The notes under the pieces: model-generated | Seen by the model: only the letters and a program-made list of their open reading frames with translations | Told to the model about the DNA's origin: nothing | Databases searched by the model: none | Shown: in pieces, positions 17,183 through 25,266 of the stretch | Layout of the letters: each line of letters opens with the position of its first letter | Position numbering within the stretch: the stretch's first letter is position 1 | From: Candidatus Trichofilum aggregatum | Lineage (GTDB): Bacteria > Chloroflexota > Anaerolineae > Promineifilales > Promineifilaceae | Direction: 5' to 3' | Length of the DNA stretch: 49,604 nucleotides | Assembly (NCBI GenBank): GCA_016716885.1 | Contig: JADJUV010000103.1 | Span: 1 to 49,604 of the forward strand | Translations under genes and position numbers: made by a program

Positions 17183-17821
17183 TTAAACGGGGGGTTGGAT
17201 TTTGCCGCGTTGGAGGTGGAGAACGCGGTCGCAGAGGGGCAACCCCCGGTGAATATCGTGGGTAATGAGGAGTATGGTGCGGCCGCGGCCTTTTTCGCGG
17301 ATCAGCCATTCATCTAACAAATCTGCCCCCTGGGTGTCCAGGCCGGTGTATGGTTCATCCAGGAGCAAAATGTCGGGTTGGTGCAGGGTGGCGCGGGCCA
17401 GGGCCAGCCGTTGCCCCATGCCCCGGGAGAAAGTGCGGAGCAGATCATGGCGGCGGCTATACAAACCAACCTGTTTCAGCGCGGCCGCGATGCGTTCATC
17501 CATTTGCTGTAGCCCATAAAGCCGACCATAAAAGCGCAAATTTTCATCGGCGGTGAGGTCAGGGTAAAGCAACAGGTCGTGGGAAACATAACCCAGATGC
17601 GGCCGCACCCGGTCAGCCTGATCCGGCAGCGACCAGCCGCCTATACGGATGCTGCCTTCCGTCGGTTTGAGCAACGTGGCAACAATTTTCAACAAGGTAG
17701 ATTTGCCCGCGCCGTTGGCTCCCACCAGGCCCACAAACTCCCCCGCCTGGACATGCAAATTAACCCCTTTTAGCACCGGGTTCAGGCCATAGGTTTTAAT
17801 TAAACCTTCAATGTGGATCAT
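17183..17821 (-). CDS. ccmA: ABC transporter ATPase, CcmA-like heme exporter subunit
   Basis: A compact 212-residue ABC ATPase: Walker A GANGAGKST, Q-loop region GYVSHDLLLYPDLTADENL, signature FSRGMGQRLALARA, Walker B ILLLDEPYTGLD, H-loop ITHD. The short length and the RFYGRLYGL and VGLYSRRHDLLRTFS stretches fit CcmA, which with CcmB supports heme delivery for cytochrome c maturation. The neighbouring gene upstream is a c-type cytochrome, which supports this. No ccmB follows; the next 700 bases are repeats. The start at 17821 is chosen over an in-frame one at 17845 that would overlap the cytochrome gene. Confidence is high for ABC, moderate for Ccm. Confidence 0.78.
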   Translation of the reverse strand: MIHIEGLIKTYGLNPVLKGVNLHVQAGEFVGLVGANGAGKSTLLKIVATLLKPTEGSIRIGGWSLPDQADRVRPHLGYVSHDLLLYPDLTADENLRFYGRLYGLQQMDERIAAALKQVGLYSRRHDLLRTFSRGMGQRLALARATLHQPDILLLDEPYTGLDTQGADLLDEWLIREKGRGRTILLITHDIHRGLPLCDRVLHLQRGKIQPPV

Positions 17822-17832
17822 GTTACTTTCTT

Positions 17833-19374
17833 CTATTTGTCCCAAATATCCAGCAAGAGGGCTTTTAGCCGTTGGCGTTCAGCCTGGTAATCCCCTTCAC
17901 TGAGTTCACCCGCTTCATACGCTTCATCCAGGTCGGCAATGGCCTGGAGCAGGCCATCTTTATCCAGGGCTGGCTCAAACTCATCATCCTCGTCGCTGGC
18001 ATTTTGCCGGGAGCGATAAAGGTAGAAGGCCCCACCTGCCACAACGGCCAGGGCTACCACACCGATGAATAGCTCGTTGTTTTCGTTGCGCACCACCGCG
18101 GCCGCGCCCGTACCACTCGTAACCACAACATCCGGTTCGCCACTCAACCGAATGGTCACCGTGTCGCCCGGCTCTGCGGCCGCGAACCGGTACGTCACAA
18201 AATTACCCTGTCCTGTCAAATTCTGCGCCTCACCTTCTTCCCAGCCATCGTCCGTATCGATTGTTACGCCTTGCGGCACCACAATAGAGAGAGCCTCTAC
18301 GGCGTAATAAACGGGACGCTCCAGGGTAAACGACCCCTCATAAGGAAGCGAGTATTGCGCCAGCATAATCATGCCCCCAAGACCAGGGCGCAAGGGGAAA
18401 ACATCCACCCAATCCATGTCGATGGGCATTAGCTCATTGGCTGGCAAGAAAGAGTCCGAACCCCCAAACCCCCGTCGAAAAGTTGGGTCTATGGCTTCAG
18501 CGGGCAAAGGAATACGCACCGTGCCTTCTTCAGGATCACCGGTGGGGCCAACATAAACCTCATTACCCTGGTTCACAAAAACAAACACCTCGCCGAGACG
18601 GAGATTTCCCTCAATCACCTCAGCAACGATGTGCCATTGTTGCACCAAAATATTGGCGTCATCCATGGTAGGATCAAACACAGTAACCGTAACGTCCTGA
18701 TCCGGAGATTGCGCCTGGAATTGGAACACATCGCCCGTAAAATCCACCCCCCCATAGACAACGCTGGGAATGAAGGCCCAGGTCGGTGAAACGTCTTGCA
18801 AATTAAAGAGGAAATTGCCTTCCGCGTCTAAGGTAGAGGTAACTGCTAGCGTCTGCTGAAACTGGCTGTCAAAAGCGCTGAGTTCGACGCCCAGGTTCGC
18901 TATAACTGGTTCGCCGGTTGTGCCATTGATGATGCGGCCGCGTACCGACGCTTCCGGTAACGGGGCATTGGCTTGAGCCAGGTCATAGAGTGAGGCCAGG
19001 ATATTGGTAATCTCGGTGTCATCTAATGGATCACTGTTACCTGGGCCAAAGGGCGGCATACCGATCTCCATATTGCCATTAAGAATAACCTGACGCATAT
19101 TCGCCAGGTCCGCTGTCGCCAGGTAGTCGGCGGTGCCAATGGGTAAGGGAGGGGTGATGGATTGAGCCGCCATCTCGCCGTCGCCCAGACCCGTGACCCC
19201 GTGGCAGGTCGCACAGCGGGCTTGATAAATAGCCATGCCTGCGGCCGCGTCTGCTTCAGCCAACTCCGCTGGGAGAGGCGGCAAACCGTCGTCTTGGGCT
19301 AAAATGGGGTCTTGGTTAAGCCAAACAAAAGCACAGAGGGCCACAAGGGTGAAAAAGAAGAGTCGCTTCGTCAT
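17833..19374 (-). CDS. Membrane-anchored c-type cytochrome with C-terminal helical tail
   Basis: A 513-residue exported protein: signal peptide (LFFFTLVALCAFVWLNQ, cut near AQ), monoheme domain with CATCH at about residues 54-58 and the methionine ligand region EIGMPPFGP near 103, then a carboxypeptidase-regulatory-like beta domain (VRGRIINGTTGEPV), a second beta-rich region, a membrane segment (LFIGVVALAVVAGGAFYLY) and a short cytoplasmic coiled tail (LDEAYEAGELSEGDYQAE) like that seen in SHOCT/CcmH-type proteins. It probably carries electrons at the outer face of the membrane. ccmA follows 11 bases later. Three GCGGCCGC sites code AAA or GR. Confidence 0.85.
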   Translation of the reverse strand: MTKRLFFFTLVALCAFVWLNQDPILAQDDGLPPLPAELAEADAAAGMAIYQARCATCHGVTGLGDGEMAAQSITPPLPIGTADYLATADLANMRQVILNGNMEIGMPPFGPGNSDPLDDTEITNILASLYDLAQANAPLPEASVRGRIINGTTGEPVIANLGVELSAFDSQFQQTLAVTSTLDAEGNFLFNLQDVSPTWAFIPSVVYGGVDFTGDVFQFQAQSPDQDVTVTVFDPTMDDANILVQQWHIVAEVIEGNLRLGEVFVFVNQGNEVYVGPTGDPEEGTVRIPLPAEAIDPTFRRGFGGSDSFLPANELMPIDMDWVDVFPLRPGLGGMIMLAQYSLPYEGSFTLERPVYYAVEALSIVVPQGVTIDTDDGWEEGEAQNLTGQGNFVTYRFAAAEPGDTVTIRLSGEPDVVVTSGTGAAAVVRNENNELFIGVVALAVVAGGAFYLYRSRQNASDEDDEFEPALDKDGLLQAIADLDEAYEAGELSEGDYQAERQRLKALLLDIWDK

Positions 19375-19576
19375 AAATGGTTAGAACCTATCTGGGTACA
19401 CTGCACTTGTGCGAAAACCCAACATGAAGGATACAAGCACATTGTATCTCTAGGATTGAATATTTAAGTTTCGTTCTCTAAAGTCAAACATTGTTTGGGA
19501 ACGAACGCTTAGGATCAAGAATTAAATAACCGACGGAACTGAGATGAGAGACTCGACCAGATTTGCCTAAACCCTT

Positions 19577-19665
19577 CGTCAATTGAGTCGGAAGACCCAT
19601 CCCCCTGACCCCCTTCCCGGTGAAAAACGTCAGTCTGACTTTCGTCATGTGGATCCCGTTCCCAG
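19577..19665. mobile_element. MITE-like element, internal remnant (copy E)
   Basis: Only the GTCGGAAGACCCATCCCCCT block and the following CCCCCTTCCCGG remain, matching copies B and D. The terminal repeats are missing. Confidence 0.45.
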
Positions 19666-19771
19666 TCCCCTGTAAGTTATTTAATCCTTGTTCCTTAGTA
19701 TACCAACACGCAAAGCAAATAGCCTTATCTGGACGCTTATCAATGGGGTGAAAAACCAGTGGATCCTCAAC

Positions 19772-19807
19772 AAAAACGCCCGTCTTCTCCGTGAGAAGAC
19801 GGGCGTT
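19772..19807 (-). terminator. Strong Rho-independent terminator
   Basis: Fourteen-base arms AACGCCCGTCTTCT and AGAAGACGGGCGTT around a CCGTG loop; read leftwards it ends in a T run (the A run at 19772-19776). It sits 34 bases after the stop of the 61-residue gene. Confidence 0.9.
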
Positions 19808-19841
19808 CCATTACTTAAAGGGAAGATGAAAACCTGTCTGA

Positions 19842-20027
19842 TTACTGATGTACCGGAGCCTGACCCATATTTGCTGGAGCAGCTACATCCTGGGGGTTCC
19901 GCCGAGAACGTGGTTCGCTTAAGCCATCTTCTTCATGGCTAAACTGAGCAGATGCCATAGCGGCAAAAATCACAACAGCGGTGGAAAAAGCAATCCACAC
20001 CAGAACGATAATAACCAGGGTAGCCAT
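19842..20027 (-). CDS. Small single-pass membrane protein
   Basis: A 61-residue protein: one membrane segment (TLVIIVLVWIAFSTAVVIF), then a polar tail starting SAQFSHEEDGL. I trust it as a gene because AGGAG stands 6 bases before the ATG and a strong terminator follows 34 bases after the stop, so it is a complete monocistronic unit. The xGQF-acidic pattern after the membrane segment faintly resembles CcoS, the small cytochrome cbb3 assembly protein, and the cytochrome/ccmA cluster lies next door, but the match is too short to name it. Could equally be an unrelated small membrane protein. Confidence 0.75.
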   Translation of the reverse strand: MATLVIIVLVWIAFSTAVVIFAAMASAQFSHEEDGLSEPRSRRNPQDVAAPANMGQAPVHQ

Positions 20028-20216
20028 GATTTGCTCCTATAGCTAATGAAAAAGTCGAAACTGCAAACCATTGAATGAGGGCATTATAAGGGCGCACCCA
20101 ACCCACACAAAGAGCTAATGGTACTATTTGAACGGACAGGCTGGTAAAATCACCCTGAAATCTTAACTTAAATCCTTAATCATGACAAAATGATTCCCAA
20201 GAGGAAAAGGTGAATA

Positions 20217-21020
20217 ATGAACTATAGTGATTATCAGCACATCCTATTTGAACGCCGTTCCCCTCATATTTTGTGGCTGACATTGAACCGACCTGAGGTG
20301 CTTAATGCCGCCGATGCCCAGTTACACACTGAGTTAGTAGAAGTGTGGCGTACCATTGATCGGGACCCGGATGTGCATGTGGCCGTGATTACCGGCGCGG
20401 GGCGAGCTTTTTCGGCGGGGGGTGACCTTAAACTGGTAGAAAATGCCTATCGCAATTATGAGGAAGTGAGCCGCATTCTGGATGAGGCGCGTGACCTGGT
20501 TTATAACATTTTGCACTGCTCTAAGCCGATTATTTCGGCCATTAACGGGCCAGCGGTGGGGGCAGGCTTGGTGGTGGCGTTGCTAGCGGATATCAGTATT
20601 GCGGCTGAGAGTGCCCGCCTGGCGGATGGGCATGTGCGGATGGGGGTAGCCGCCGGAGATCATGCGGCGATTATCTGGCCGTTGTTATGTGGCATGGCCA
20701 AGTCGAAGTATTACTTGATGACCAGTGATTTTGTCAGCGGCCGCGACGCTGAACGTATGAATCTGGTCAGCCTTTGTGTGCCGGATGATCGACTCCTGGA
20801 CAAGGCGATGGAAGTCGCGACCAACCTGGCAACCGGCCCTCGTCAGGCAATTAAATTCACCAAACGGGCTTTGAATCAGTGGCTACTGAATGCTGGCCCC
20901 ATTTTTGACCATTCGTTGGCCCTGGAAATGGTAGGGTTCTTTTCTGAAGATATGATGGCAGGGGTTGAAGGATTACGCCAGAAACAAAAGGCCCAATTCC
21001 CTTCAAATCAGCCCAAGTAG
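20217..21020 (+). CDS. Enoyl-CoA hydratase/isomerase family protein
   Basis: Crotonase fold, 267 residues: LTLNRPEVLNA near the start, the oxyanion-hole strand AGRAFSAGGDL, SKPIISAINGPAVGAGL in the middle, and DISIAAESARLADGHVRMG. The two usual hydratase glutamates are not clear: the positions around GVAAGDHA carry D/H rather than E, so it may be an isomerase or hydrolase variant. It acts on CoA thioesters, for example in fatty-acid breakdown; thiolase and SCP2 genes lie 8-10 kb away. The ATG at 20217 follows a GAGGAAAAGG ribosome site. Its end overlaps the convergent next gene by 18 bases. Confidence 0.88.
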   Translation: MNYSDYQHILFERRSPHILWLTLNRPEVLNAADAQLHTELVEVWRTIDRDPDVHVAVITGAGRAFSAGGDLKLVENAYRNYEEVSRILDEARDLVYNILHCSKPIISAINGPAVGAGLVVALLADISIAAESARLADGHVRMGVAAGDHAAIIWPLLCGMAKSKYYLMTSDFVSGRDAERMNLVSLCVPDDRLLDKAMEVATNLATGPRQAIKFTKRALNQWLLNAGPIFDHSLALEMVGFFSEDMMAGVEGLRQKQKAQFPSNQPK

Positions 21021-21611
21021 ACGATCTCCAGCCCGAACCCGCAACGGCGCACCCTGCCAGTCGGCGTAGAAACCCCGTTGGCCCTGGTGCAAAAATTGGA
21101 GTGTGTCTTTGAGTTGGGCTGGGGTGGGCGATGGGTGGTTGAGGATGTAACGGCTGTAGGATAGGCAGGGAGTGGCGATGGTAGGGATGAGCACGCGGCC
21201 GCGCTCCCCTATCTGTGTCTCCAGCACGATTTCACCCTGTAAATCGGCTAAGGTAATGGTGTTCGCGGCCGCGAACACCACATTGTCGCCGCCACAGCCG
21301 GTAAAAACATGTTCACCGTAGCGGCCGCGTATCGCCTCATAGTGGCTGGTAAAGTTAAATGACAGCGTGTGCCCTTTGTCTCCCGTGGTGCGGGGATGAT
21401 CCCGGTGATGCACATCCTTAATCGCCGTTTCACCCTGCCAACCCACGACACCCCGCTCCGATATTTCCAGTACGGGCACTTCCAGCAAATTTACCGGCTG
21501 ATACTGGTCCCGGGTTGCCCCTTGTTTAAGCGGCCCAATCTGAACTTGCAGCTTCACCACGCGGCCAATTTCACGCATCACACGCTCCACGGAAAATAGC
21601 TTGTCAGCCAT
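21003..21611 (-). CDS. MOSC-like beta-barrel protein
   Basis: A 202-residue protein with a MOSC-like outline: IGRVVKLQVQIGPLKQG at the start, VPVLEISERGVVGWQGE, DVHHRDHP, and an F-x-GCGGDNVVF strand that stands where MOSC domains have G-x-GENI. MOSC domains bind sulfur or molybdenum cofactor intermediates; I infer the fold from layout only, and the usual conserved cysteine is replaced by the GCGG region. Three GCGGCCGC sites fall inside, one of them the centre of a 24-bp palindrome. Convergent with the enoyl-CoA hydratase gene. It could also be a distinct conserved family of unknown function. Confidence 0.55.
   Translation of the reverse strand: MADKLFSVERVMREIGRVVKLQVQIGPLKQGATRDQYQPVNLLEVPVLEISERGVVGWQGETAIKDVHHRDHPRTTGDKGHTLSFNFTSHYEAIRGRYGEHVFTGCGGDNVVFAAANTITLADLQGEIVLETQIGERGRVLIPTIATPCLSYSRYILNHPSPTPAQLKDTLQFLHQGQRGFYADWQGAPLRVRAGDRLLGLI
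21257..21280. repeat. 24-bp perfect palindrome centred on GCGGCCGC
   Basis: TGGTGTTCGCGG and CCGCGAACACCA are exact reverse complements. It is the longest palindrome around the iterated octamer in this window and lies entirely in coding sequence. Confidence 0.9.
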
Positions 21612-21659
21612 CAGCCTGTCAGCCAGGGGTAAAGGATTGCGGCTGATGGCTTTTCATCT

Positions 21660-22058
21660 TTATTCATGTTTTCCTGCGGGTGATTTATGCACATGCACCA
21701 CCTGCCAACCCATTTCCCCCTTCACCAATACCCGCGTCTCATTGTGGGTGCGATGTTGGATACCGGCCGCAGTCGCGATGCTCAACATAAATGTATAGGT
21801 AACAATAGCGGTATCGCCGTATCGTTGCAGGCGTGGCTCCCATAGGTCATAACGAAAATCGGCCTCTGTGCCTGCCCAACTATGCTCAATCATAAACAGG
21901 TGAAAATCAAGCCCATCCTGCCGGTGCGGGGTGATGAACCATTCGTACAGAGATAAATCGGTAGCGGTGGTAGCCTGGTACGCGGCCGCGTCACGGCTAA
22001 AAATACTCTGCAAATGGCGGTGCAGAAACGCCCATATCTCTTGCTCTTCAGTTATCAT
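21660..22058 (-). CDS. SnoaL/NTF2-fold protein, CaMKII-association type
   Basis: A 132-residue single-domain protein of cone-barrel outline: IWAFLHRHLQSIFSRDAAAY, ATDLSLYEWFITPHR, HLFMIEHS, then strands DTAIVTYTFMLS, RVLVKGEMGWQVVHVHKSP. The final WQVVHVHKS strand is typical for the CaMKII-association/DUF4440 group. Function is unknown; such proteins are often ligand-binding or small enzymes. The start at 22058 is chosen for its AGGAGG ribosome site 4 bases upstream; an in-frame extension to 22142 has no such site. Confidence 0.75.
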   Translation of the reverse strand: MITEEQEIWAFLHRHLQSIFSRDAAAYQATTATDLSLYEWFITPHRQDGLDFHLFMIEHSWAGTEADFRYDLWEPRLQRYGDTAIVTYTFMLSIATAAGIQHRTHNETRVLVKGEMGWQVVHVHKSPAGKHE

Positions 22059-22256
22059 ATGCCCTCCTAAAACGTTTGCCTCTGCCTTTATTGTATGCGA
22101 TAGTAACCTCGTCTGGCATTCTTTTTTCTGCGACAAAAACAACGAACCGCAAAGAGGCTGAGAACACCCAGAAAAGAAAAATCTGTGAAATCTGTGGTTA
22201 AAATCCCCTCATCACGGTGCGATTTGTGCCCATGTCGAACCCCTCAAAGGCCCAGT

Positions 22257-23816
22257 ATGAACGCTTCTAACACCTACGACGAAACCCCCTATCCCTTTCT
22301 CAGCTACAGTGAAACCCATCCTGATTTATTGTCGGCTATTGCCACAGTGTTAGGCATGAACCCCAAACCCATCAACCAATGCCGGGTGTTGGATATTGGC
22401 GGGGCCAGTGGGGGCAATCTGTTACCCTTGGCGTTGGTTTTGCCCCAAAGTGAATTTGTGGTGGTAGATTATTCCGCCCGCCAGATTGAGGAAGGGCAAA
22501 CCATCGCCGCAGCGTTGGGGCTGACCAACATCCATTTTCTACACCAGGACATCATGGCGATGTCACCTGATTTGGGTCAATTTGACTACATCATTGCCCA
22601 CGGGCTGTATTCCTGGGTTCCCGCCACCGTCCGTGACCAGTTATTGGCCGTGATCAAACAGTTGTTGGCCCCTCAGGGCGTGGCTTATGTGAGTTACAAC
22701 CTGTATCCGGGCTGGTTTTACATGCGGATGATGCGAGAGATGATGTTGTATCACACCCGCCATATCCACGAACCAGCGGCTAAAGCGAGAGAAGCACGGG
22801 CCTACATCCAATTTTTGTCTGAGGGGGTGAAACCGGATTCGGGGGCGTTTGGCCTGTTTTTGCACAGTTACCAGCAGGTGTTGAACAAAGATGTACGTGT
22901 AGATGCTACCTTGCTGCATGATGAGCTAGAAACGGTAAATGAGCCGGTTTATTTTCATCAGTTTGCCGGGCACGCGGCCGCGCACGGTCTCCAATATTTG
23001 GCCGAAGCCGATTTTGACACGGTGTTCCCCAGTAATTTCCCGCCAGCCGTCACCGAAAAACTGCTTCAGATGGCGACAGATGCGATTGACCTGGAGCAGC
23101 AGATGGATTTTCTGCGCAACCGCACCTTCCGCAAAACCTTGTTATGCCACGAAGGGGTCAACCTGAACCGCAATTTATCGCCCGCGCAGGCCCAACATTT
23201 ACGATTTGCCGCCCGTATTCACCCTTTAAACGACAAACCGGATATAACGGGAAATAGCGTGGAGCGGTTCCAGGCCATCAACGAAGCCACCTTTGCCACC
23301 AACCATCCTGTAACCAAGGCGGCTCTCGTTCATTTGGGGCACATCGCCCCACAAACTCTTCCTTTTGCCCGCCTGTTACACCATGCTATCACCATGGCTT
23401 ACCCCTCCCTGCCGGATCAGGCGACAATTAATCAAGATGCCACCCTTTTAGCGGCGAATCTGCTGAAGGCTTCGGCTTATAGCCCGATGCTTATGGAATT
23501 GCATACCTGGCAGTCGCCGTTCACGCTGGAAATTGCCGCCCAGCCCACGGTTAGCCCCTATGCCCGTTGGCAGGCCCAAACTCAGCGGCAAGTGACAAAC
23601 CTGCGTCACGAACGCATCCGGCTGGATGGGTTGACCCATTTTCTGGTAATCCAATTGGATGGGACGGTGGATCGAGCGGCGTTGCGGGAGCGCATCGCGG
23701 CCGCGATGCAAAACGGCTCTCTACCAAAACCCGAAAACGTTGACCTGGAGCAAGAGATTACGCTCGGTCTCAAATGGCTGGCCCAGGCCGCCTTATTGTG
23801 GCCGACCACAGGGTAG
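22257..23816 (+). CDS. Class I methyltransferase with methyltransferase regulatory domain
   Basis: A 519-residue protein. Residues 1-200 form a SAM methyltransferase (YDETPYPFLSYSETHPDLL, VLDIGGASGGNLLPLAL, VVVDYSARQIEEGQ, DYIIAHGLYSWVP, VSYNLYPGW). The middle 200-350 is the regulatory domain seen in the PF10119 family (HDELETVNEPVYFHQFAGHA, FLRNRTFRKTLLCHEG), and the C-terminus is the all-helical tail of that group. Relatives are near lysine or cobalamin-type methyltransferases; the substrate is unknown. The start at 22257 follows homology; the 24 upstream codons look random and no strong ribosome site is seen. It stands alone. Confidence 0.85.
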   Translation: MNASNTYDETPYPFLSYSETHPDLLSAIATVLGMNPKPINQCRVLDIGGASGGNLLPLALVLPQSEFVVVDYSARQIEEGQTIAAALGLTNIHFLHQDIMAMSPDLGQFDYIIAHGLYSWVPATVRDQLLAVIKQLLAPQGVAYVSYNLYPGWFYMRMMREMMLYHTRHIHEPAAKAREARAYIQFLSEGVKPDSGAFGLFLHSYQQVLNKDVRVDATLLHDELETVNEPVYFHQFAGHAAAHGLQYLAEADFDTVFPSNFPPAVTEKLLQMATDAIDLEQQMDFLRNRTFRKTLLCHEGVNLNRNLSPAQAQHLRFAARIHPLNDKPDITGNSVERFQAINEATFATNHPVTKAALVHLGHIAPQTLPFARLLHHAITMAYPSLPDQATINQDATLLAANLLKASAYSPMLMELHTWQSPFTLEIAAQPTVSPYARWQAQTQRQVTNLRHERIRLDGLTHFLVIQLDGTVDRAALRERIAAAMQNGSLPKPENVDLEQEITLGLKWLAQAALLWPTTG

Positions 23817-23950
23817 TACGGTAAATTTAGCCGCAGATTTTGCTGGCTATACGCGACGCGGCGACAAAGCGAGGGAACTCCAGGAACTCCGAGGAACTTG
23901 AAACCTGGAACTCGAAACTTGAAACTTATTTTCGCAGGAGAATCTCTATC

Positions 23951-24499
23951 ATGGCTGAACGAGAAGGTTATAAAGTCCAAATCGGCGGATTAACACGCCA
24001 TTTACCTTTGTTTGAGGTGGCCCCAGGTGTACGGATTGCCATTTTTAATATGCTAGGGGATACATACGTGATCAAAGCGGCCGCGGCCGCGCTGGGTGAG
24101 CAGTTACAATTGACCCATGCCGATGTCCTGGTAACGGCCGAGGCCAAGAGCATTCCCCTGGTGTATGAGCTAAGTGCTTTGCTGGGTATTCCCTTTGTGG
24201 TTTTGCGTAAAACATACAAGAGCTACATGGGTGAGGCTATCAGTGCCGAAACCGTCTCCATCACCACGGGCAGTAAACAGACACTTTATCTGGATGAAAA
24301 GGATGTTGTTCAGATAAAGGGTAATTATTGTATTTTGTTGGATGACGTGATTAGCACCGGTAGTACGCTCAAAGGGATCCGCCAGGTGGTCGCGGCCGCG
24401 GGTGGACACATCAGCAAAGTGGCGGCTGTTTTTACCGAAGGGGAAGGGGATTGGAGCGAGGTTGTCAGCCTGGGCAACCTGCCCGTGTTTGCCGGTTAG
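23951..24499 (+). CDS. Purine/adenine phosphoribosyltransferase-like protein
   Basis: A 182-residue type I PRTase: the PRPP loop CILLDDVISTGSTL is exact, preceded by VLVTAEAKSIPLVYELSALL and VVLRKTYKSYMGE, the order found in APT-like proteins. It joins a base to PRPP or acts in regulation; adenine is the likely substrate by similarity of layout, not proven. AGGAG lies 9 bases before the ATG. A double overlapping GCGGCCGC codes for a KAAAAALG stretch. Between the previous gene and this one is a tract of GGAACT and GAAACT words (23876-23935). Confidence 0.8.
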   Translation: MAEREGYKVQIGGLTRHLPLFEVAPGVRIAIFNMLGDTYVIKAAAAALGEQLQLTHADVLVTAEAKSIPLVYELSALLGIPFVVLRKTYKSYMGEAISAETVSITTGSKQTLYLDEKDVVQIKGNYCILLDDVISTGSTLKGIRQVVAAAGGHISKVAAVFTEGEGDWSEVVSLGNLPVFAG

Positions 24500-24605
24500 C
24501 CCGCTAAAGCGGTCACTACCAGCGGGGAGTAGAGGTCAGGTCTTTGTTCGTAGTAACGGCTTTAGCCGGTTCCGTTAGCCCACTAAAGCGGTCACTACGA
24601 GCGGG
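24497..24605. repeat. Cluster of small palindromic repeats (CCGCTAAAGCGGTCACTAC type)
   Basis: Three iterations: GCCCGCTAAAGCGGTCACTA, then AGTAACGGCTTTAGCCGG, then GCCCACTAAAGCGGTCACTA. Same family as the hairpin at 7254-7287. It lies between convergent genes. Confidence 0.65.
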
Positions 24606-25266
24606 GAGCACTAGGAGCAGGCAAGGCCGAAGGGCACAAATCGGCCAGGGGACAGCGGGGGCAATCCGGTTTGCGGGCCTCACAGATACGCCGCCCGTGA
24701 AAAATGAGCAGGTGTGAAATCTCGATCCAGGCTGTTCGGGGAACAAGGGCCATTAATTCCTGCTCAATCTTCACCGGATCATCCCGTTCTTGCACCAACC
24801 CCAACCGGTTAGACAACCGCTTAACATGGGTGTCCACCACGATGCCTTCAGCCTGACCATAGATTTCCCCCAAAACCACGTTGGCCGTTTTGCGGGCCAC
24901 CCCCCGTAATTTTAGCAAGGCAGCCATCTCAGCCGGTGGTTGACCGTTATGTTTTTCCAGTAACACCCGGGCTGTCGTCTGGATAGATTTGGCTTTTTGG
25001 CGAAAGAAACCGGTTGTGTAGATGAGTGCTTCGAGGTCTGAAAGGGGGGCATTGGCTAACGCGGCCGCGTCCGGGTATTGCTCAAACAATACCGGCGTTA
25101 CCTGGTTCACTCGTTCATCCGTACATTGAGCCGAGAGGATCGTAGCCACCAACAACTGCACCGGCGTCTCATAATTGAGGGCACAGTGAGCATCAGGGTG
25201 CGCCAGACGCAAGCGGTCTAAGAGGATGGGCAAACGCACCGAAGCAGGCGCATCGGGGGTCAACAT
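24595..25266 (-). CDS. nth: Endonuclease III, DNA glycosylase/AP lyase
   Basis: Base-excision repair enzyme for oxidised pyrimidines. The 223-residue protein has the helix-hairpin-helix LKLRGVARKTANVVL with catalytic Lys126, the catalytic Asp145 in VVDTHVKR, and the [4Fe-4S] loop with Cys195, 202, 205 and 211 (spacing 6-2-5). Length normal. Its ATG shares one base with the stop of the upstream TPR gene (TGATG), so translation is coupled. A GCGGCCGC site codes AAA in a loop near residue 68. Confidence 0.95.
   Translation of the reverse strand: MLTPDAPASVRLPILLDRLRLAHPDAHCALNYETPVQLLVATILSAQCTDERVNQVTPVLFEQYPDAAALANAPLSDLEALIYTTGFFRQKAKSIQTTARVLLEKHNGQPPAEMAALLKLRGVARKTANVVLGEIYGQAEGIVVDTHVKRLSNRLGLVQERDDPVKIEQELMALVPRTAWIEISHLLIFHGRRICEARKPDCPRCPLADLCPSALPAPSAPRS

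Larger units (their letters stand above)
19375..19841. other. Intergenic region with MITE remnant and terminator
   Basis: It contains the MITE remnant (19577-19665) and the terminator of the small membrane protein gene (19772-19807). The stretch 19380-19570 shows nothing I recognise. Confidence 0.5.
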
